This document shows, one piece after another, positions 35,040 to 46,972 of a stretch of 64,000 nt of DNA (position 1 is the stretch's first letter; each line of letters opens with the position of its first letter). Made by a program: the position numbers and the translations under genes. The DNA comes from Trileptium ribeirensis. Lineage: Eukaryota > Nematoda > Enoplea > Enoplida > Thoracostomopsidae. Below the pieces are notes generated by a model. The model searched no databases. It saw nothing but the letters and a program-made list of their open reading frames with translations, and had not been told where the DNA came from. The stretch is from the NCBI GenBank assembly GCA_030248225.1, contig JASANE010004987.1, forward strand, positions 52,310-116,309, read 5' to 3'.

Positions 35040-35125
35040 AACATATATACCTATTATCATTATATGTGTATATATGTATGTATATTATATATATATTTAT
35101 TTATATGTATATGTGTATATATGAG
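35040..35125. repeat. TA/TATG microsatellite, left copy
   Basis: An irregular run of TATATG, TATGTA and TTTA words. The right-arm copy (48950-49020) has a different arrangement of the same words, as expected of an unstable microsatellite. Confidence 0.75.
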
Positions 35126-35869
35126 TTGAAAACATACACTTTTTGTTGATAGTCCCTTTATCCTCGCCCTTTCTGCTTGAGCTATTTGTTTTGATATATG
35201 ATCGCGTTAGCGCCGCCAGTCGCATATACTGTCCGATTACGCATTTATATAGTAGAACTGGATAATGGGTATAGTTTGCTATAATCTGACCAGGTCTCCT
35301 TGGAATTTGAAATATATAAATTATATATTTTAAGTTTTCTGTGCTACCTACATGTTGTCCTGTTTACCACTTTATAATAGTCTGTCTGCTGAAAGTTTAA
35401 TGACAGCCATTATGTAGCTGACTGTTGATTTGAGCTACGTACTAAGAAAACCACTAACCAGTAAATGGAATATATATGGCTATGATGACTATTAATGGAA
35501 CATCATATATAAACAAATAGGCTTGTAAATACTACAGTTAATCTTCATCCTTTATGCTGTTTACGGCATAATAAAACAAAAACAAAGCTAAACCTCAATT
35601 CATTTAGAGACGAATATTTAGTGTATCCGTATTAAATAATATCTGACAGAAATACACTACACGCTGTCTAACACTGACCAACTGTGATCGTTTCCTATTA
35701 ATGCAATTATGCAGCTACTGAACCTTCACCCCATTTTACCTACACATAAATGGGTTAGTAAAGCTATAAGCACGACGAAAAGATATTCCGGTGATTCAAA
35801 TAAGCGTGCAATCGTGACAAGTTCTATTTGATCATCTTTTTCAAGTGTAATTACCGTTGGGTTTAGCCA
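35126..35869. other. Non-coding arm interval
   Basis: No gene or repeat unit was recognised. Confidence 0.4.
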
Positions 35870-36575
35870 AGGTAATAGTAACCATTAATTGTTCCCTACT
35901 TCTGTGTAACCTTGGAGTAAATTAAACAACTGCTGCAGCAGTTTGATTTTTCATTGTATAAATAAACTAGAAAGCGGCATGAGCTAGCATATAAAGGGTG
36001 ATCCAAATCGTCTTTTTAAAAGTGTAGTGGTTTTTAACGGTTTTGCAGGCTCTAACCGCGAAATTTTCATAACTACCTTACCGTGTTATATTTCTACCAC
36101 GTTGATCCAGTTTATTACAGTTTACCTGCGCTAAATTACTAAACTAGGATATCTGCAGCGTTTCAAACTATTTGGAAAACTCACACCACAGTTCAAATAA
36201 TCCGAAATGTTATGCAGGACACGGTTGTTAAAAGTGGACGAGTAGTCTACCGCGCTATCCTGTCCTACAGGTCCAGAATATGCGTGTTCAACTCCCACTG
36301 GCCCGTGAATTTTACGTTTGCTGCCGTTTTGCTGCCAAAGAAATAAATGAACCTCTTAAGATATAAAATCATTATTGGACTAACATGGCACCAAGAAAAG
36401 GTAATTGCAGTCCTTGCTATGTCATTGATTCTATGGATGTGAATTGATAAATGATGAATTTATATGCCAAAGCGACACTGTGTAGGTTCACAAATTGTTA
36501 AATAACAGAAGTATATAAGTATAGATCACAATATATCATGTTAAAGGTTCAAAATATTACCACAAAATTGTAGAA
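35870..36575 (+). repeat. tRNA-containing dispersed repeat, left-arm copy
   Basis: Homologous to 8285-8910 (inverse) and to 47485-48215 in the right arm. Unlike its neighbours, this stretch differs strongly from its mirror: the same word order is kept, but with many substitutions and indels. The tRNA-like part is at 36235-36305. Confidence 0.7.
36235..36305 (+). pseudogene. tRNA-like SINE head, left-arm copy
   Basis: An A-box-like TAGTCTACCGCG (36243-36254) and a B box GTTCAACTC (36286-36294) that fits the G-W-T-C-R-A-N-N-C consensus exactly. Spacing between them is about 32 bases. An anticodon-arm-like CCTGTCCTACAGG lies between. No acceptor stem pairs well, so it is not a working tRNA. Confidence 0.5.
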
Positions 36576-37444
36576 ACCCAACGGTCTGTGCGAAGCATGC
36601 TGTAACGATGCTGGAGCAATATGAGACATGATAGGTTTGGATGATTGTGACTTCTAGAAATATATACAGACACGTAGTATCGCCAAATGTCGGTATTTCT
36701 AACATAATATTGTAACCTGATTATGCGATTACCAAAAAGTTTGCTACATCTAACACTAGCTGAACCGTGGTAAGCTTGACAATCACTTAAAATATTAATC
36801 ATCTGAACGGAGATGGTTCAATGTCTGACATGATAATTTTGAATAACAGTTATGTGTAGAAAAGAAACATTGTCACCAAATGTCGGAATGTCGGTACTTA
36901 TATCTGCAAAACAAATTATTAAATAAGTTCAAAATCTTTAAAAAATTTTCGGCATCCACCTGTAATTTAGCTAAATTGAAATACTTGCCATTTGAGTGAC
37001 ACTTTAACATCAGTTCTTGCAGTTACGCCGCAGTAATATTGTTACTATCATGTAAAGGGTAAAAGTGCCAATATTATACGATCTGTTTCATACATAACAA
37101 GAGTGTATTAAGAAGGTATTGAATGTATTCTTTAAGCAGTATTGAACAAACCTGTATGCATTTTGTTTTCCGATAGGCAGCATGTAGTCCTTTTCTGTTT
37201 CTGAAAGAACCTGAGTAGGTGTAGTGGAAAACATCATTCTTCTGTATAATATTGTGTCACTAAAGTGTCCTGCTAAATACAACAACGTATAGAAATAAGG
37301 TCCAGCGGTCAACATTATTGCAACATAAGAGCTAGATATATCCGCAAAAACTGCGAGCTTAAACCGAATGTTTATTAACTATCCTAATAATAATGTCTTT
37401 TCTGGACAAAAATGTAGCTTTCATCGGGGATCATTCGCAATTTA
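36576..37444 (-). other. Arm tract with no visible divergence between arms
   Basis: From about 36576 to 37310 the sequence appears identical to its right-arm mirror. It contains two minus-strand frames, 36802-36557 and 37315-37088. The rest of the interval to 37444 is non-coding and shows normal small differences. Confidence 0.55.
37088..37315 (-). CDS. Hypothetical 75-codon ORF, left copy
   Basis: It encodes MLTAGPYFYTLLYLAGHFSD and onward, ending FLIHSCYV, and is identical in the right arm (46745-46972). Within it, GCATACAG/GTTTGT could be a splice donor; acceptor-like sites (AAATTACAG, TTTTGCAG) lie downstream, so it may be part of a small split gene. I recognise no family. The identity is shared by surrounding non-coding DNA, so it does not prove coding. 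Confidence 0.25.
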   Translation of the reverse strand: MLTAGPYFYTLLYLAGHFSDTILYRRMMFSTTPTQVLSETEKDYMLPIGKQNAYRFVQYCLKNTFNTFLIHSCYV

Positions 37445-38780
37445 AAATATATTTTGTCTATTTTCGAACAAATTGATGTCGGACAATTTGTCGCCCGGAC
37501 AATTTACCGTCCTGGCAATTTGTCGCATGGACCATTTGTCGCCGGACAATTTTTCGCCTGGACAATTCGCCGGTCCGAACAATTTACCGCCCTGGCAATT
37601 TGTCGCATGGACCATTTGTCGCCGGACAATTTTTCGCCTGGACAATTTGCCGCTCGAACAATTTACTGCCTTTCGCAATCTGTCGCCTGGACCATTTGTC
37701 GCTCTGGGCATCTTTTTCGCCTGGACAATTTACCGCCTGTTCAACTGGTCGTCTACTGGGGAAAACGAAAATTGGTGGCACGGAATGTGACATTATGACG
37801 ATAATAGCTTAGTAGGTACTAATTTAATGCACCATAATGAACCGTTTGTATTACGCCAAACTTTTTACTTCGAAGTCCTGAGTACTGGTGAGTGAGCAAA
37901 AGTGATGTGATAGCGTAAAATTTTAGCTTATTTTTCACATAAATGCGAATATGCCGCATAGTCTTTGAGTACTTGCTAGAAGTAGCCTTATCGCCTTCAT
38001 ATCTCAGGTTACCACCTCTATGAGTAACTCTATATAATGCGATAAGGGCTCTTAAAGGTGGAGACTACATTGTGCATACGGTTTTCTACACAAAACGTAT
38101 AGAGCATTTCTCCCATGGTAGGAGTCGCTTTGTTGTTGTAGCGGTTGACTTATATTTTCGATTATAACCGAAGAATGTTATGCCGTTGTCGCAAAGTTGA
38201 TGATTTCGGTATGCATTATTTTTACAGTATAAAAACCACATTTGCGAATTTTGGCAAAGCAGCCTTTGTTTTCAATCTGAATTCAGCTTGGTTAAAATGC
38301 ATTCTCCAAAATGTCGTCCTCGCCTTTTTCAGAGCCCTTATCGCACAAAATACGGTTTACTTAGCACAAATGCGGCGACGTAAGATAAGACGATAAGATA
38401 CTCCAGCAATTATCATGAGAGTAGGCGGTATGTTTGCATTTGTTTGAAAAATAACCTCTAAATTTTGTGTTACCATCGCATTTTTTCACTCGGAATTCGG
38501 AGCTAGGTCGAGTAAATTTTCTACTAAAAAGAATTGACGCTGATCATTATGCGGTATCTAAAAAATACTAAGCTATAATGGACATATATCACATTCGAGA
38601 TCACAAATGTTCCTTTTCTCTATTTGTCCAGTTGACCAGTTGTCCAAGCGATAAATTGGCTCGGGGAAAAATTATCCAGGGCAACAAATTGTTCGAGATG
38701 ACAAATTGTATAAGAAACAAGTAGTCCAGGCAGTCATATTTGTCGGACTGTCATTTGGCTTCACTATGTACATCGGAGTG
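37445..38780. mobile_element. Foldback element with minisatellite ends, left copy
   Basis: The left end (about 37480-37750) is a minisatellite of words like GGACAATTTGTCGCC and CTGGACAATTTACCGCC. The right end (about 38630-38770) carries a degenerate array of the inverse words (ATAAATTGGCTCGGGG, GACAAATTGT). Inside, the halves pair: ATAGCTTAGTA (37804-37814) with TACTAAGCTAT (38576-38586), and GCGATAAGGGCTCT (38039-38052) with its exact complement (38331-38344). The centre is near 38193. The open frames translate the minisatellite (GQFVAWTICR-like repeats) and are not genes. This is the structure of a Foldback-type or large MITE element without a transposase. Confidence 0.7.
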
Positions 38781-40939
38781 ACTGAATACCACATTTTTTA
38801 CCAAATTTTCCCAATGGCAAAAAGTAAAAATGTTTCAAAACACATAATGCACGTGTACTATATGAGATTGAAAATAAATTTTGACCCCATAAGCGGCCCT
38901 GGGATCATTAATCATGAACGTAATTTTAGCTTTATATAAACAGCGTTGCTAGGACTCTTTTGAGTTACACCTACCAGTAATGTGAAAAATATTTCAGTAT
39001 CAGCAACGTAATATTTTAGGTACGCTTAAAATTGCCCGCGAGTTTCTGAGCGAGATTAGATTGGAGAACCAACGATAAAATTGTCAACTGTAAAATAATA
39101 TCTGAGACTAGCAAACGTAGATGATCTATTGCAGCAAGATTTTCAACAACTCGCTAAATTACAAAAATCTCAGTGTTTAAAGACAAACTCGGCTGCAGAA
39201 TAGGAATATTAGAAACTAATTAGCAGAAAGATTGTGTTTCGAGGCAAATTTTGAAAATATGTTGAAACTTCTGCAACGTCAAATTTGCATTATAACATAT
39301 GACATCTTATTCAGCCGTTACAAAGTTGCATATGTTGCCAAGATTCGTGCACATTTGCTGGAACCAAAATAAATGCTTTGATTTCAATGTTTTGTTCGCC
39401 TTTAACGAACTGCACACCTGTATATTGAAACGAGAATGAGCGCAGCGAGACAGTTTTCTAGTTACCGCTCAACTGTGAATAGACTTTTTCTATTTGTCGT
39501 TCAGTGTCGCTTTATAACTCATCGTGAATTAACGGTATTTTGCATTTTTTACGCGAAAAATAACAAAATATGATTTTACTAGAGTTTGGTATTTCCGCTT
39601 TCTCGTATGCTTTTACGGCTCAAATTCTCTACCAACCGTCATGATTTATGAAATTTTTAATTTCTTGGCCGCATTTGCGGTTCCAAAAATATTTTATGTT
39701 GTTTAGCGCTCTACCAAAAAAAGGCATAAAACTACTCATAATTCTCTGATATCGAAAGCTACAAGCAAACAGCATTGAGTTTGCACAATTCCTTACAAGA
39801 ACAGCTGTTTTGGAGCTATCAGCCTAAGTTTTAAAAATACCCCTAAATACATATACAGTTTGTGTTTACTTTCCGTTCTCACTGTATTTTCGGTTTGTTC
39901 CCATGCAATATATTTGAATTTGTTACGGTGCGGCCTCAACAAATAAAAATATAAATATAAATGGCAAATTTTAGGTCTTTTATATATTCAGAAGCAAAAC
40001 GCTTTATAGAGTTGATTCGTATTACTGGCATTTAGACAAATCTGTTGGATAAGCCTTTTTGTACATATATTTTCAACTGCAGCCCAGTGAAATAAAGCAC
40101 GCTATGAGAAAAAACCCCCATGAACAAAGATCAAGAAAAGGCGAGACCCAGGACAAAGTGCAACGCCAAGCGCGTGATCCCCATTTATTTCATTATAGAA
40201 AGCTGGCAAGTGAATAAACTACAGTAGTGTATAAAACAACTGCCGTTGTATAGACCTTGGTTCTGAACGTTCAGCTTAAACCAAATAACCTAATTTCTAG
40301 ACAGTTTATGCTGCTTTAGTTTAATCACTTGTGTCCAGGCTGGTACGCTTTGAAGATGAATGTCAGTGAAAAGTTGGTGCAATTGTTCAGAACTGAAAGA
40401 AAGTGTAGAATGTACAAACAACTAAATGGAACAAGCAACTCGCCTGTAAACCTTAGGAAACTATTATATAAGGCATTGAAACAACATTGATAATGCTTCA
40501 AAACTTAACAAACGCGATATTTGTATATCTCTACAGCAGCAAAGTAAGACATGAAAATAGAAGTTTAAACTTATTTGCAAAAGTGTTGATATTCTTCCCA
40601 TATTCCACAAAGATAAATTTTTTACTGTGCCTATGTGATAACTTTGTGTCATGAGGGACGACACCGCTTGTTGCCCTTATGGATGACTTGATGAACTCAG
40701 CGTTCGCATTCTTAGTTTTTTATCTTTGCTATCGAACCAATATTGGAATAGATGCGAGTGGCAACCTAGAGTTGTAATATTTGAGGTACTACTAAAAAGC
40801 GACAACTGAGTGTTGCTTTTGTAGATTTAGTCAGACTGCGATGAATTTTGAGAATGAAACAACAAACAAATTACTACCGTTAAGTCTTTAGTGAACTAAA
40901 TTCAAGAAACGCTTAGTTTTTGTACTACTTTAGAGGTTA
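38781..40939. other. Arm interval with one degenerate coding-like stretch
   Basis: At about 39230-39840 (plus strand) the conceptual translation is coherent over several frames, for example ICIITYDILFSRYKVAYV and LFLFVVQCRFITHREL. The mirror at 44292-44866 (minus) has three overlapping frames with the same content. No family was recognised. It may be a dead transposon or an exon. The remainder shows nothing. Confidence 0.25.
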
Positions 40940-41225
40940 GAGTTTAGGGCTCTGGTCTTGGCTTGGCTCGGATCTACAGGCGAGCCGAGTCGAACCTGCT
41001 ATAATTTTTCAAGAACGAGCCTAGCCAAAGGCGCTAAAGGTGTGTCTGCGAAAAACCTGAGCCAAACCTAGTGTATCCGGAGAAGATGTGGTTGGCTCTT
41101 AAAAGAGCTTTGCTAAAGAAAACACAACGAAACTGCTGATGTAAAAAAGTCAAAACCAACTATATATTAGTATAATGTCCATTTGTGGCCCGCGTGAGTC
41201 CTAGCTAAGCCTGTAATCAAAGTTT
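40940..41225. repeat. GAGCCGAGCC-family repeat, left-arm copy
   Basis: It starts TCTTGGCTTGGCTCGGATC and ends GAGTCCTAGCTAAGCC, roughly inverted ends. The interior matches 4586-4995. Probably a small non-autonomous DNA element. Confidence 0.6.
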
Positions 41226-41534
41226 GTTAGGGTATATACAGCTGAGAAGATGTAATTATAACGTAAGTAATTTGTTTAGCTTTGTGTGCATTCTCTGTCA
41301 GTTGAGGTATTGATTTTATGATAAGATTTATTATGTACAACTACCAATATACATATACATATATATACCAATAAATATTCAGGAACACTTACATTAAACG
41401 TGGAACCCACACAGGAAATATAGCAAAATACACTGGTTGTACCATCACGTAAGTCGCGATTCTTGATTCACCGATTGTACGAGCAAACTGAGGCCCTAAG
41501 CTCACTACTCAAACCTTTAAAATATCTTTCAACA

Positions 41535-42053
41535 TTTTTTCATGCCTCTTTTTTTTTTCAGTAAATGTGCAACATCAAAACGACTCCGCCAATATAATGC
41601 AGGTGGTGCTCTAACTTTTGTTCGAAGGTGAGCGTGTCTCTTTTTTTTATTCCCTATCAGCACTTGTTTCTATTTCTGCATTTAGAGTAGTTTTGCTTTC
41701 ATCAAAAGTATGCTGACAGAACGTACAGTCTCATTGACAGGTTAAAATAACTCTAGCAAGGTAATTCAAAAAGAGATTGCTATCATGTTGACCCCAGGTA
41801 ATTAGAACAAATGATGTATTTATATGTTAAAGACAAAATATTGGAACGAGATATATAGTGCCAGATTATTAGTCAACGGTTTCACTGACATTCTAAATTT
41901 ATTTCAAATTACTGTGCTTGAAAATCCAGTAACTACGACGACACTGCTTACCATTACTTCAAAAACTTATATGTACAAGATCGTTTTAGTACCACCATGT
42001 CCATCCGAGCAAGTTTTTATGTAATTTATCATTTATCTTTGTAATAATTTTAA
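41535..42053 (+). repeat. Segment X, spacer copy
   Basis: It matches 33415-33920 in direct orientation. It differs by small gains, notably T-runs (after CATGCCTC and after GTGTCTC), and by scattered substitutions, so it is an older or more error-rich copy than the arm copies are of each other. The word CTTCAACATTT at the start of X and CTTTCAACA at the end of the arm form a microhomology at the junction. Confidence 0.85.
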
Positions 42054-42597
42054 GAACTACAGAAATGGTGTTAGAGTGGACAGGGGGGATGACTTGGGCA
42101 TAGACGGATTTTAATGTCAAATGCCATAGGGCACGTTGTAGATTTTACATACCAAATTTGGCTTCAATTGGCCAACCCGTTAAGAAGTTACGGACCTCAT
42201 CTCCTCGGTCATTTCTGGCAATAAGATTTTCATAAATTCGTGAAATTATAACTTTGGGAGAGTTTAAAATAATATAAAATCGTAAAATTTGAGTGCCAGG
42301 GCTATAGTTTAGGTACCTATCGGATTTGAGTGTAGCCACTGGGTGCCTTAACTATTACACTTACATTAGCGGAAAAGTAAGTGTATTTCTGCTGGATTTT
42401 CACGAAAATTGTTTCGAGTTAGGGATTCCGAAAATTTCATAAAAAGGGTCTCTCTAACGCAAAAATTAAAACTTATGTTAGAGAGCGAATTTCACAGTCC
42501 CAAGAAATCATAACCCGGTTGGCAACCGTTACATTAAAATCTAATGGTTTAGAGATATTTTAGAACCAGGTTTTTAATCGAGTTCCTAGAATTAGGG
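42054..42597. other. Unique part of central spacer
   Basis: No match was seen elsewhere in the window. There is one 64-codon minus-strand frame (42339-42145) of unknown meaning. No transposon ends were recognised. Confidence 0.5.
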
Positions 42598-42904
42598 TGT
42601 TGAAAGATTATTTAAAGGTTTGCATCGTGAGCTTAGGGCCTCAGTTTGCTCGTACAATCGGTGAATCAAGAATCGCGACTTACGTGATCGTACAACCAGT
42701 GTATTTTGCTATATTTCCTGTGTGGGTTCCACGTTTAATGTAAGTGTTCCTGAATATTTATTGGTATATATATGTATATGTATATTGGTAGTTGTAGTAA
42801 TAAATCTTATGGTGAAATTAATACCTCAACTGACGGATCACACACAAAGCTAAACAAATTACTTACGTTATAATTACATCTTCTCAGCTGTATATACCCT
42901 AACA

Positions 42905-43185
42905 AACTTTAATTTACAGGCTTAGCTAGGACTCACACGGGCCACAAATGTACAGTCTGCTTATATATAGTTGGTTTTGGAGCTTTTACATCAGCAGTTT
43001 AGTTATGTTTATTTTAGCAAAGACATTTAAGAGCCAACCACATCTTCTCCGGATACACTAGGTTTGGCTCGGTTCTCGCAGACACACCTTAGCGCCTTTG
43101 GCTAGGCTCGTTCTTGAAAAATTATAGCAGGTTCGACTCGGCTCGCCTGTAGATCCGAGCCAAGCCAAGCCAAGACCCTAAACTC
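42905..43185. repeat. GAGCCGAGCC-family repeat, right-arm copy
   Basis: Mirror of 40940-41225. It carries an extra AAGCC in GAGCCAAGCCAAGCCAAG, compatible with slippage in the short repeat. Confidence 0.6.
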
Positions 43186-44289
43186 TAACCTCTAAAGTAG
43201 TACAAAAACTAAGCGTTTTCTTGAATTTAGTTCACTAAAGACTTAACGGTAGTCATACTGTATTCGTCTCAAAATTAGTCGCAGTATAAATCTACAAAAG
43301 CGACACTCAGTTGTCGCTTTTTCATACCTCAAATATTACAACTCTAGGTTGCACACATCTATTTAGAATATTGGTTCAATCGCACAATTGTGCTCCAAGA
43401 ATTGCGAACGCTGGTTCATAAGTCATCATAAGGGCAACAAGCGGTGTCGTCCCTCATGACACAAAGTTATCACATAGGCACAGTAAAAAATTTATCTTTG
43501 TGGAAATGTGGAATATCAACACTTTTGCAAATAAGTTTAAACTTCTATTTCATGTCTATTTTGCTGCTGTAGAGATATACAAATATCGCGTTTGTTAAGT
43601 TTTGAAGCATTATCAATGTTGTTTCAATGCCTTATATAATAGTTTCCTAAGGTTTACAGGCAAGTTGCTTGTTCCATTTCCGTTGTATGTCCATTCTACA
43701 CTTTCTTTCAGCACTGAACAACAATTGCACAACTTTTAGTCTGACATTCATCTTCAAAGCGTACCAGCCTGGACACCATGATTAAACTAAAAACGAGCGT
43801 GAGACTGTCTAAAATTAGGTTATTTGGTTTAAGCTCAAACGTTTAGAACCAAGGTCTATAGAACCACAGTTGTTCTTGTGCTACGCTACTGTCGTTTTTG
43901 TCACTTGCCCAGCTTACTATAATGAAATAAATGGGGGACCGTAGCGCGCTTGGCGTTGCACTTTGTCCTGGGTCTCGCCGCTTTTTCTTGACTATTGTCA
44001 GTGGGGGTTTTTCTCATAGCGTGCTTTATTTCACTGGGCTGCAGTTGAAAATGTGTGTAGGAAAGGGCTTGTGCAACAGATTTGTCTAAATGCCATAATA
44101 CGAATCAACTCTATAAAGCGTTTTGCTTGGAAACATGTATTATAAAAGACCTAAAATTTGCCATTTATATTTATATTTTTATTTGTTGAGGCCGCACCGT
44201 GAGCGAATTCAAATATATTGCATGGGAACGAACCGAAAATACGGTGAGAACGGAAAGTAAACACAAACTGTATATGTATTTAGGGGTAT

Positions 44290-44870
44290 TTTTAAAACTT
44301 TGGCTGATAGCTCCAAAACAGCTGTTCTTGCAAGGAATTGTGCAAACTCAATGCTGTTTGCTGTAGCTTTCGATATGAGAGATTATGAGTCATTTTATGC
44401 CTTTGGAGAGCGCTAGAACATAAAATATTTTGGAACCCCAAATGGCCAAAATTAAAAATTTCATAAATCATGACGGTTGGTGAGAATTTGAGCCGGAAAG
44501 CATTGAGAAAGCGGAAATACCAAACTTGGTGAATCATATTTTGTTACTCTTCGCGTAAAAAATGCAAAATCCGTTAATTCACGATGAGTTATAAAGCGAC
44601 ACTGAACGACAAATAGAAAAAATTTATTCACAGTTGAGCGGTAATTGAGGAAACTATTCTCGCTGCGCTCACTCCGTTTCAATTATACAGGTGTCCAGCT
44701 GTTTAAGGCGAACCAAACATGAAATCAAAGCATTTATTTTGGTCCAGCAATGTGCACGAATCTTGGCAACATATGCAACTTTGTAACGGCTGAATAAGAT
44801 GTCATATGTTATAATGCAATTTTGACGTTTAGTCTTAACATTTTTTAAATTTTGCCCGAAACACAATTTT
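44290..44870 (-). other. Degenerate coding-like stretch, right copy
   Basis: Three overlapping minus-strand frames (44866-44669, 44682-44461, 44537-44292) run head to tail and give translations parallel to the left arm (for example NCIITYDILFSRYKVAYVAK, QCRFITHREL). I recognise no domain. The frame changes differ between arms, so it is not an intact gene in either. Confidence 0.25.
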
Positions 44871-45304
44871 TTCTGCTAATTAGTTTCTAATATTCCTATT
44901 CTGCAGCCGAGTTTGTCTTTAAACACTGAGATTTTTGCATTTAGCGAGTTGTTGAAAATCTTGCTGCAATAATCATCTACGTTTGCTAGATCAGATATTA
45001 TTTTACAGTTACAATTCTATCGTTGGTTCTCCAATCTAATCTCGCTCAGAAACTCGCGGGTAATTTTAAGCATACCTAAAATATTACGTTGCTGATACTG
45101 AAATATTTTTCACATTACTGGTAGGCTAACTCAAAAGACTCCAGCAACGCTGTTTATATAAAGCTAAAATTACGTTCATGATTATGATCCAGGGCCGCTT
45201 ATGGGGTCAAAATTTCTTCAATCTCATATAGTACACGTGATTATGTGTTTTGAAACATTTTTACTTTTTGCCATTGCAAAATTTGGTAAAAAATGTGGTA
45301 TTCA

Positions 45305-46615
45305 GTCACTCCGATGTACATAGTGAAGCCATGACAGTCCGACAAATATGACTGCCTGGACTATTTGTTACTTTGACAATTTGTCATCTTGACAATTTGT
45401 TGCCCGTATAATTTTTCCCCGAGCCAATTTATCGCTTGGACAACTGGTCAACTGGACAAGTAGAGAAAAGGAACATTTGTGATCTCGAATGTGATATTAT
45501 GTCCATTATAGCTTAGTACTTTTTTGATACCGCATAATGATCTGCGTCAAATTATTTTTAGTCGAATTTCTGACTAGCTCCGATTCCGAGTGAAAAAATG
45601 CGATGTGTTAACACAAAATTTAGAGGTTATTTTTCAAACAAATGCAAACATACCGCCTACTCTCATGATAATTGCTGGAGTATCTTATCGTCTTATCTTA
45701 CGTCGCCACATTTGTGAAGTAAACCGTATTTTGTGCGATAAGGGCTCTGAAAGGCGAGGACTACATTTTGAATATGATTTTAACCAAGTTGAATTCAGAT
45801 TGAAAACAAAGGCTGTTTACCGAAGTTCGCAAATGTGGTTTTATACTGTAAAAATAATCATACCGAAATCATCAACTTTGCGACAACGGCATAACATTCT
45901 TCGGTTATAATCAAAAATATAAGTCAACCGCTACAACAACGAAGCGACTCCTACCATGGAGAAATGCTCTATACGTTTTGTGTCAAAACCATATGCACAA
46001 TGTAGTCTCCACCTTTAAGAGCCCTTATCGCATTATATAGAGTTTACTTCATAGAGGTGGTAACCTGAGATAAAGGCGATAAGGCTATTCTAGCAAGTAC
46101 TCAAAGACTATGCGGCATATTCGCATTTATGTGAAAAATAAGCTAAAATTTTACGCTATCACATCACTTTTGCTCACTCACCAGTACTCAGGACTTCGAA
46201 GTAAAAAGTTTGGCGTAATACAAACGGTTCATTATGGTGCATTAAATTAGTACCTACTAAGCTATTATCGTCATAATGTCACATTCCGTGCCACCAATTT
46301 TCGTTTTCCCCAGTAGACGACCAGTTGAACAGGCGGTAAATTGTCCAGGCGAAAAAATGCCCGAGCGACAAATGGTCCAGGCGACAGATTGCGAGGGCGG
46401 TAAATTGTTCGAGCGGCAAATTGTCCAGGCGAAAAATTGTCCGGCGACAAATGGTCCATGCGACAAATTGCCAGGGCGGTAAATTGTTCGGACCGGCGAA
46501 TTGTCCAGGCGAAAAATTGTCCGGCGACAAATGGTCCATGCGACAAATTGCCAGGACGGTAAATTGTCCGGGCGACAAATTGTCCGACATCAATTTGTTC
46601 GAAAATAGACAAAAT
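45305..46615. mobile_element. Foldback element with minisatellite ends, right copy
   Basis: Mirror of 37445-38780. The inner end (45350-45460) shows its minisatellite more clearly (GACAATTTGTCATCTTGAC). The outer end (46315-46600) has the inverse words (GGCGACAAATTGTCC-like). Confidence 0.7.
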
Positions 46616-46744
46616 ATATTTTAAATTGCGAATGATCCCCGATGAAAGCTACATTTTTGTCCAAAAACATTATTATTAGGATAGTTAATAAACATTCGGT
46701 TTAAGCTCGCAGTTTTTGCGGATATATCTAGTTTATGTTGCATA

Positions 46745-46972
46745 ATGTTGACCGCTGGACCTTATTTCTATACGTTGTTGTATTTAGCAGGACACTTTAG
46801 TGACACAATATTATACAGAAGAATGATGTTTTCCACTACACCTACTCAGGTTCTTTCAGAAACAGAAAAGGACTACATGCTGCCTATCGGAAAACAAAAT
46901 GCATACAGGTTTGTTCAATACTGCTTAAAGAATACATTCAATACCTTCTTAATACACTCTTGTTATGTATGA
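46745..46972 (+). CDS. Hypothetical 75-codon ORF, right copy
   Basis: Encodes the same protein as 37315-37088 in the left arm. Beyond the possible donor at CATACAG/GTTTGT, acceptor-like AAATTACAG (ending about 47100) and TTTTGCAG (ending about 47156) lead toward a second plus-strand frame at 47258-47482. The function is unknown, and the reading as exons is speculative. Confidence 0.25.
   Translation: MLTAGPYFYTLLYLAGHFSDTILYRRMMFSTTPTQVLSETEKDYMLPIGKQNAYRFVQYCLKNTFNTFLIHSCYV

Larger units (their letters stand above)
20135..41534 (+). repeat. Left arm of giant palindrome
   Basis: The arm matches the reverse complement of 42598-64000 along its length. Anchor pairs are 20135 with 64000, 21460 with 62637, 37454 with 46612, 41341 with 42791 and 41534 with 42598. 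The coordinate sum drifts between about 84,060 and 84,135 because of small indels. Since 20135 pairs with the last base of the window, the outer limit of the arm is unknown. Similarity is high overall but varies by segment. Confidence 0.97.
41535..42597. other. Central spacer of the palindrome
   Basis: These 1,063 bases separate the two arms. Arm homology stops at TCTTTCAACA on the left, with its complement TGTTGAAAGA beginning at 42598. The spacer consists of a third copy of segment X (41535-42053) followed by 544 bases not seen elsewhere in the window. Confidence 0.9.

Noticed and set aside
37442..37812. Frames of 70-114 codons on both strands at the foldback element
   Set aside because: They are translations of the minisatellite, open on both strands at once, and mirrored at 46257-46624.
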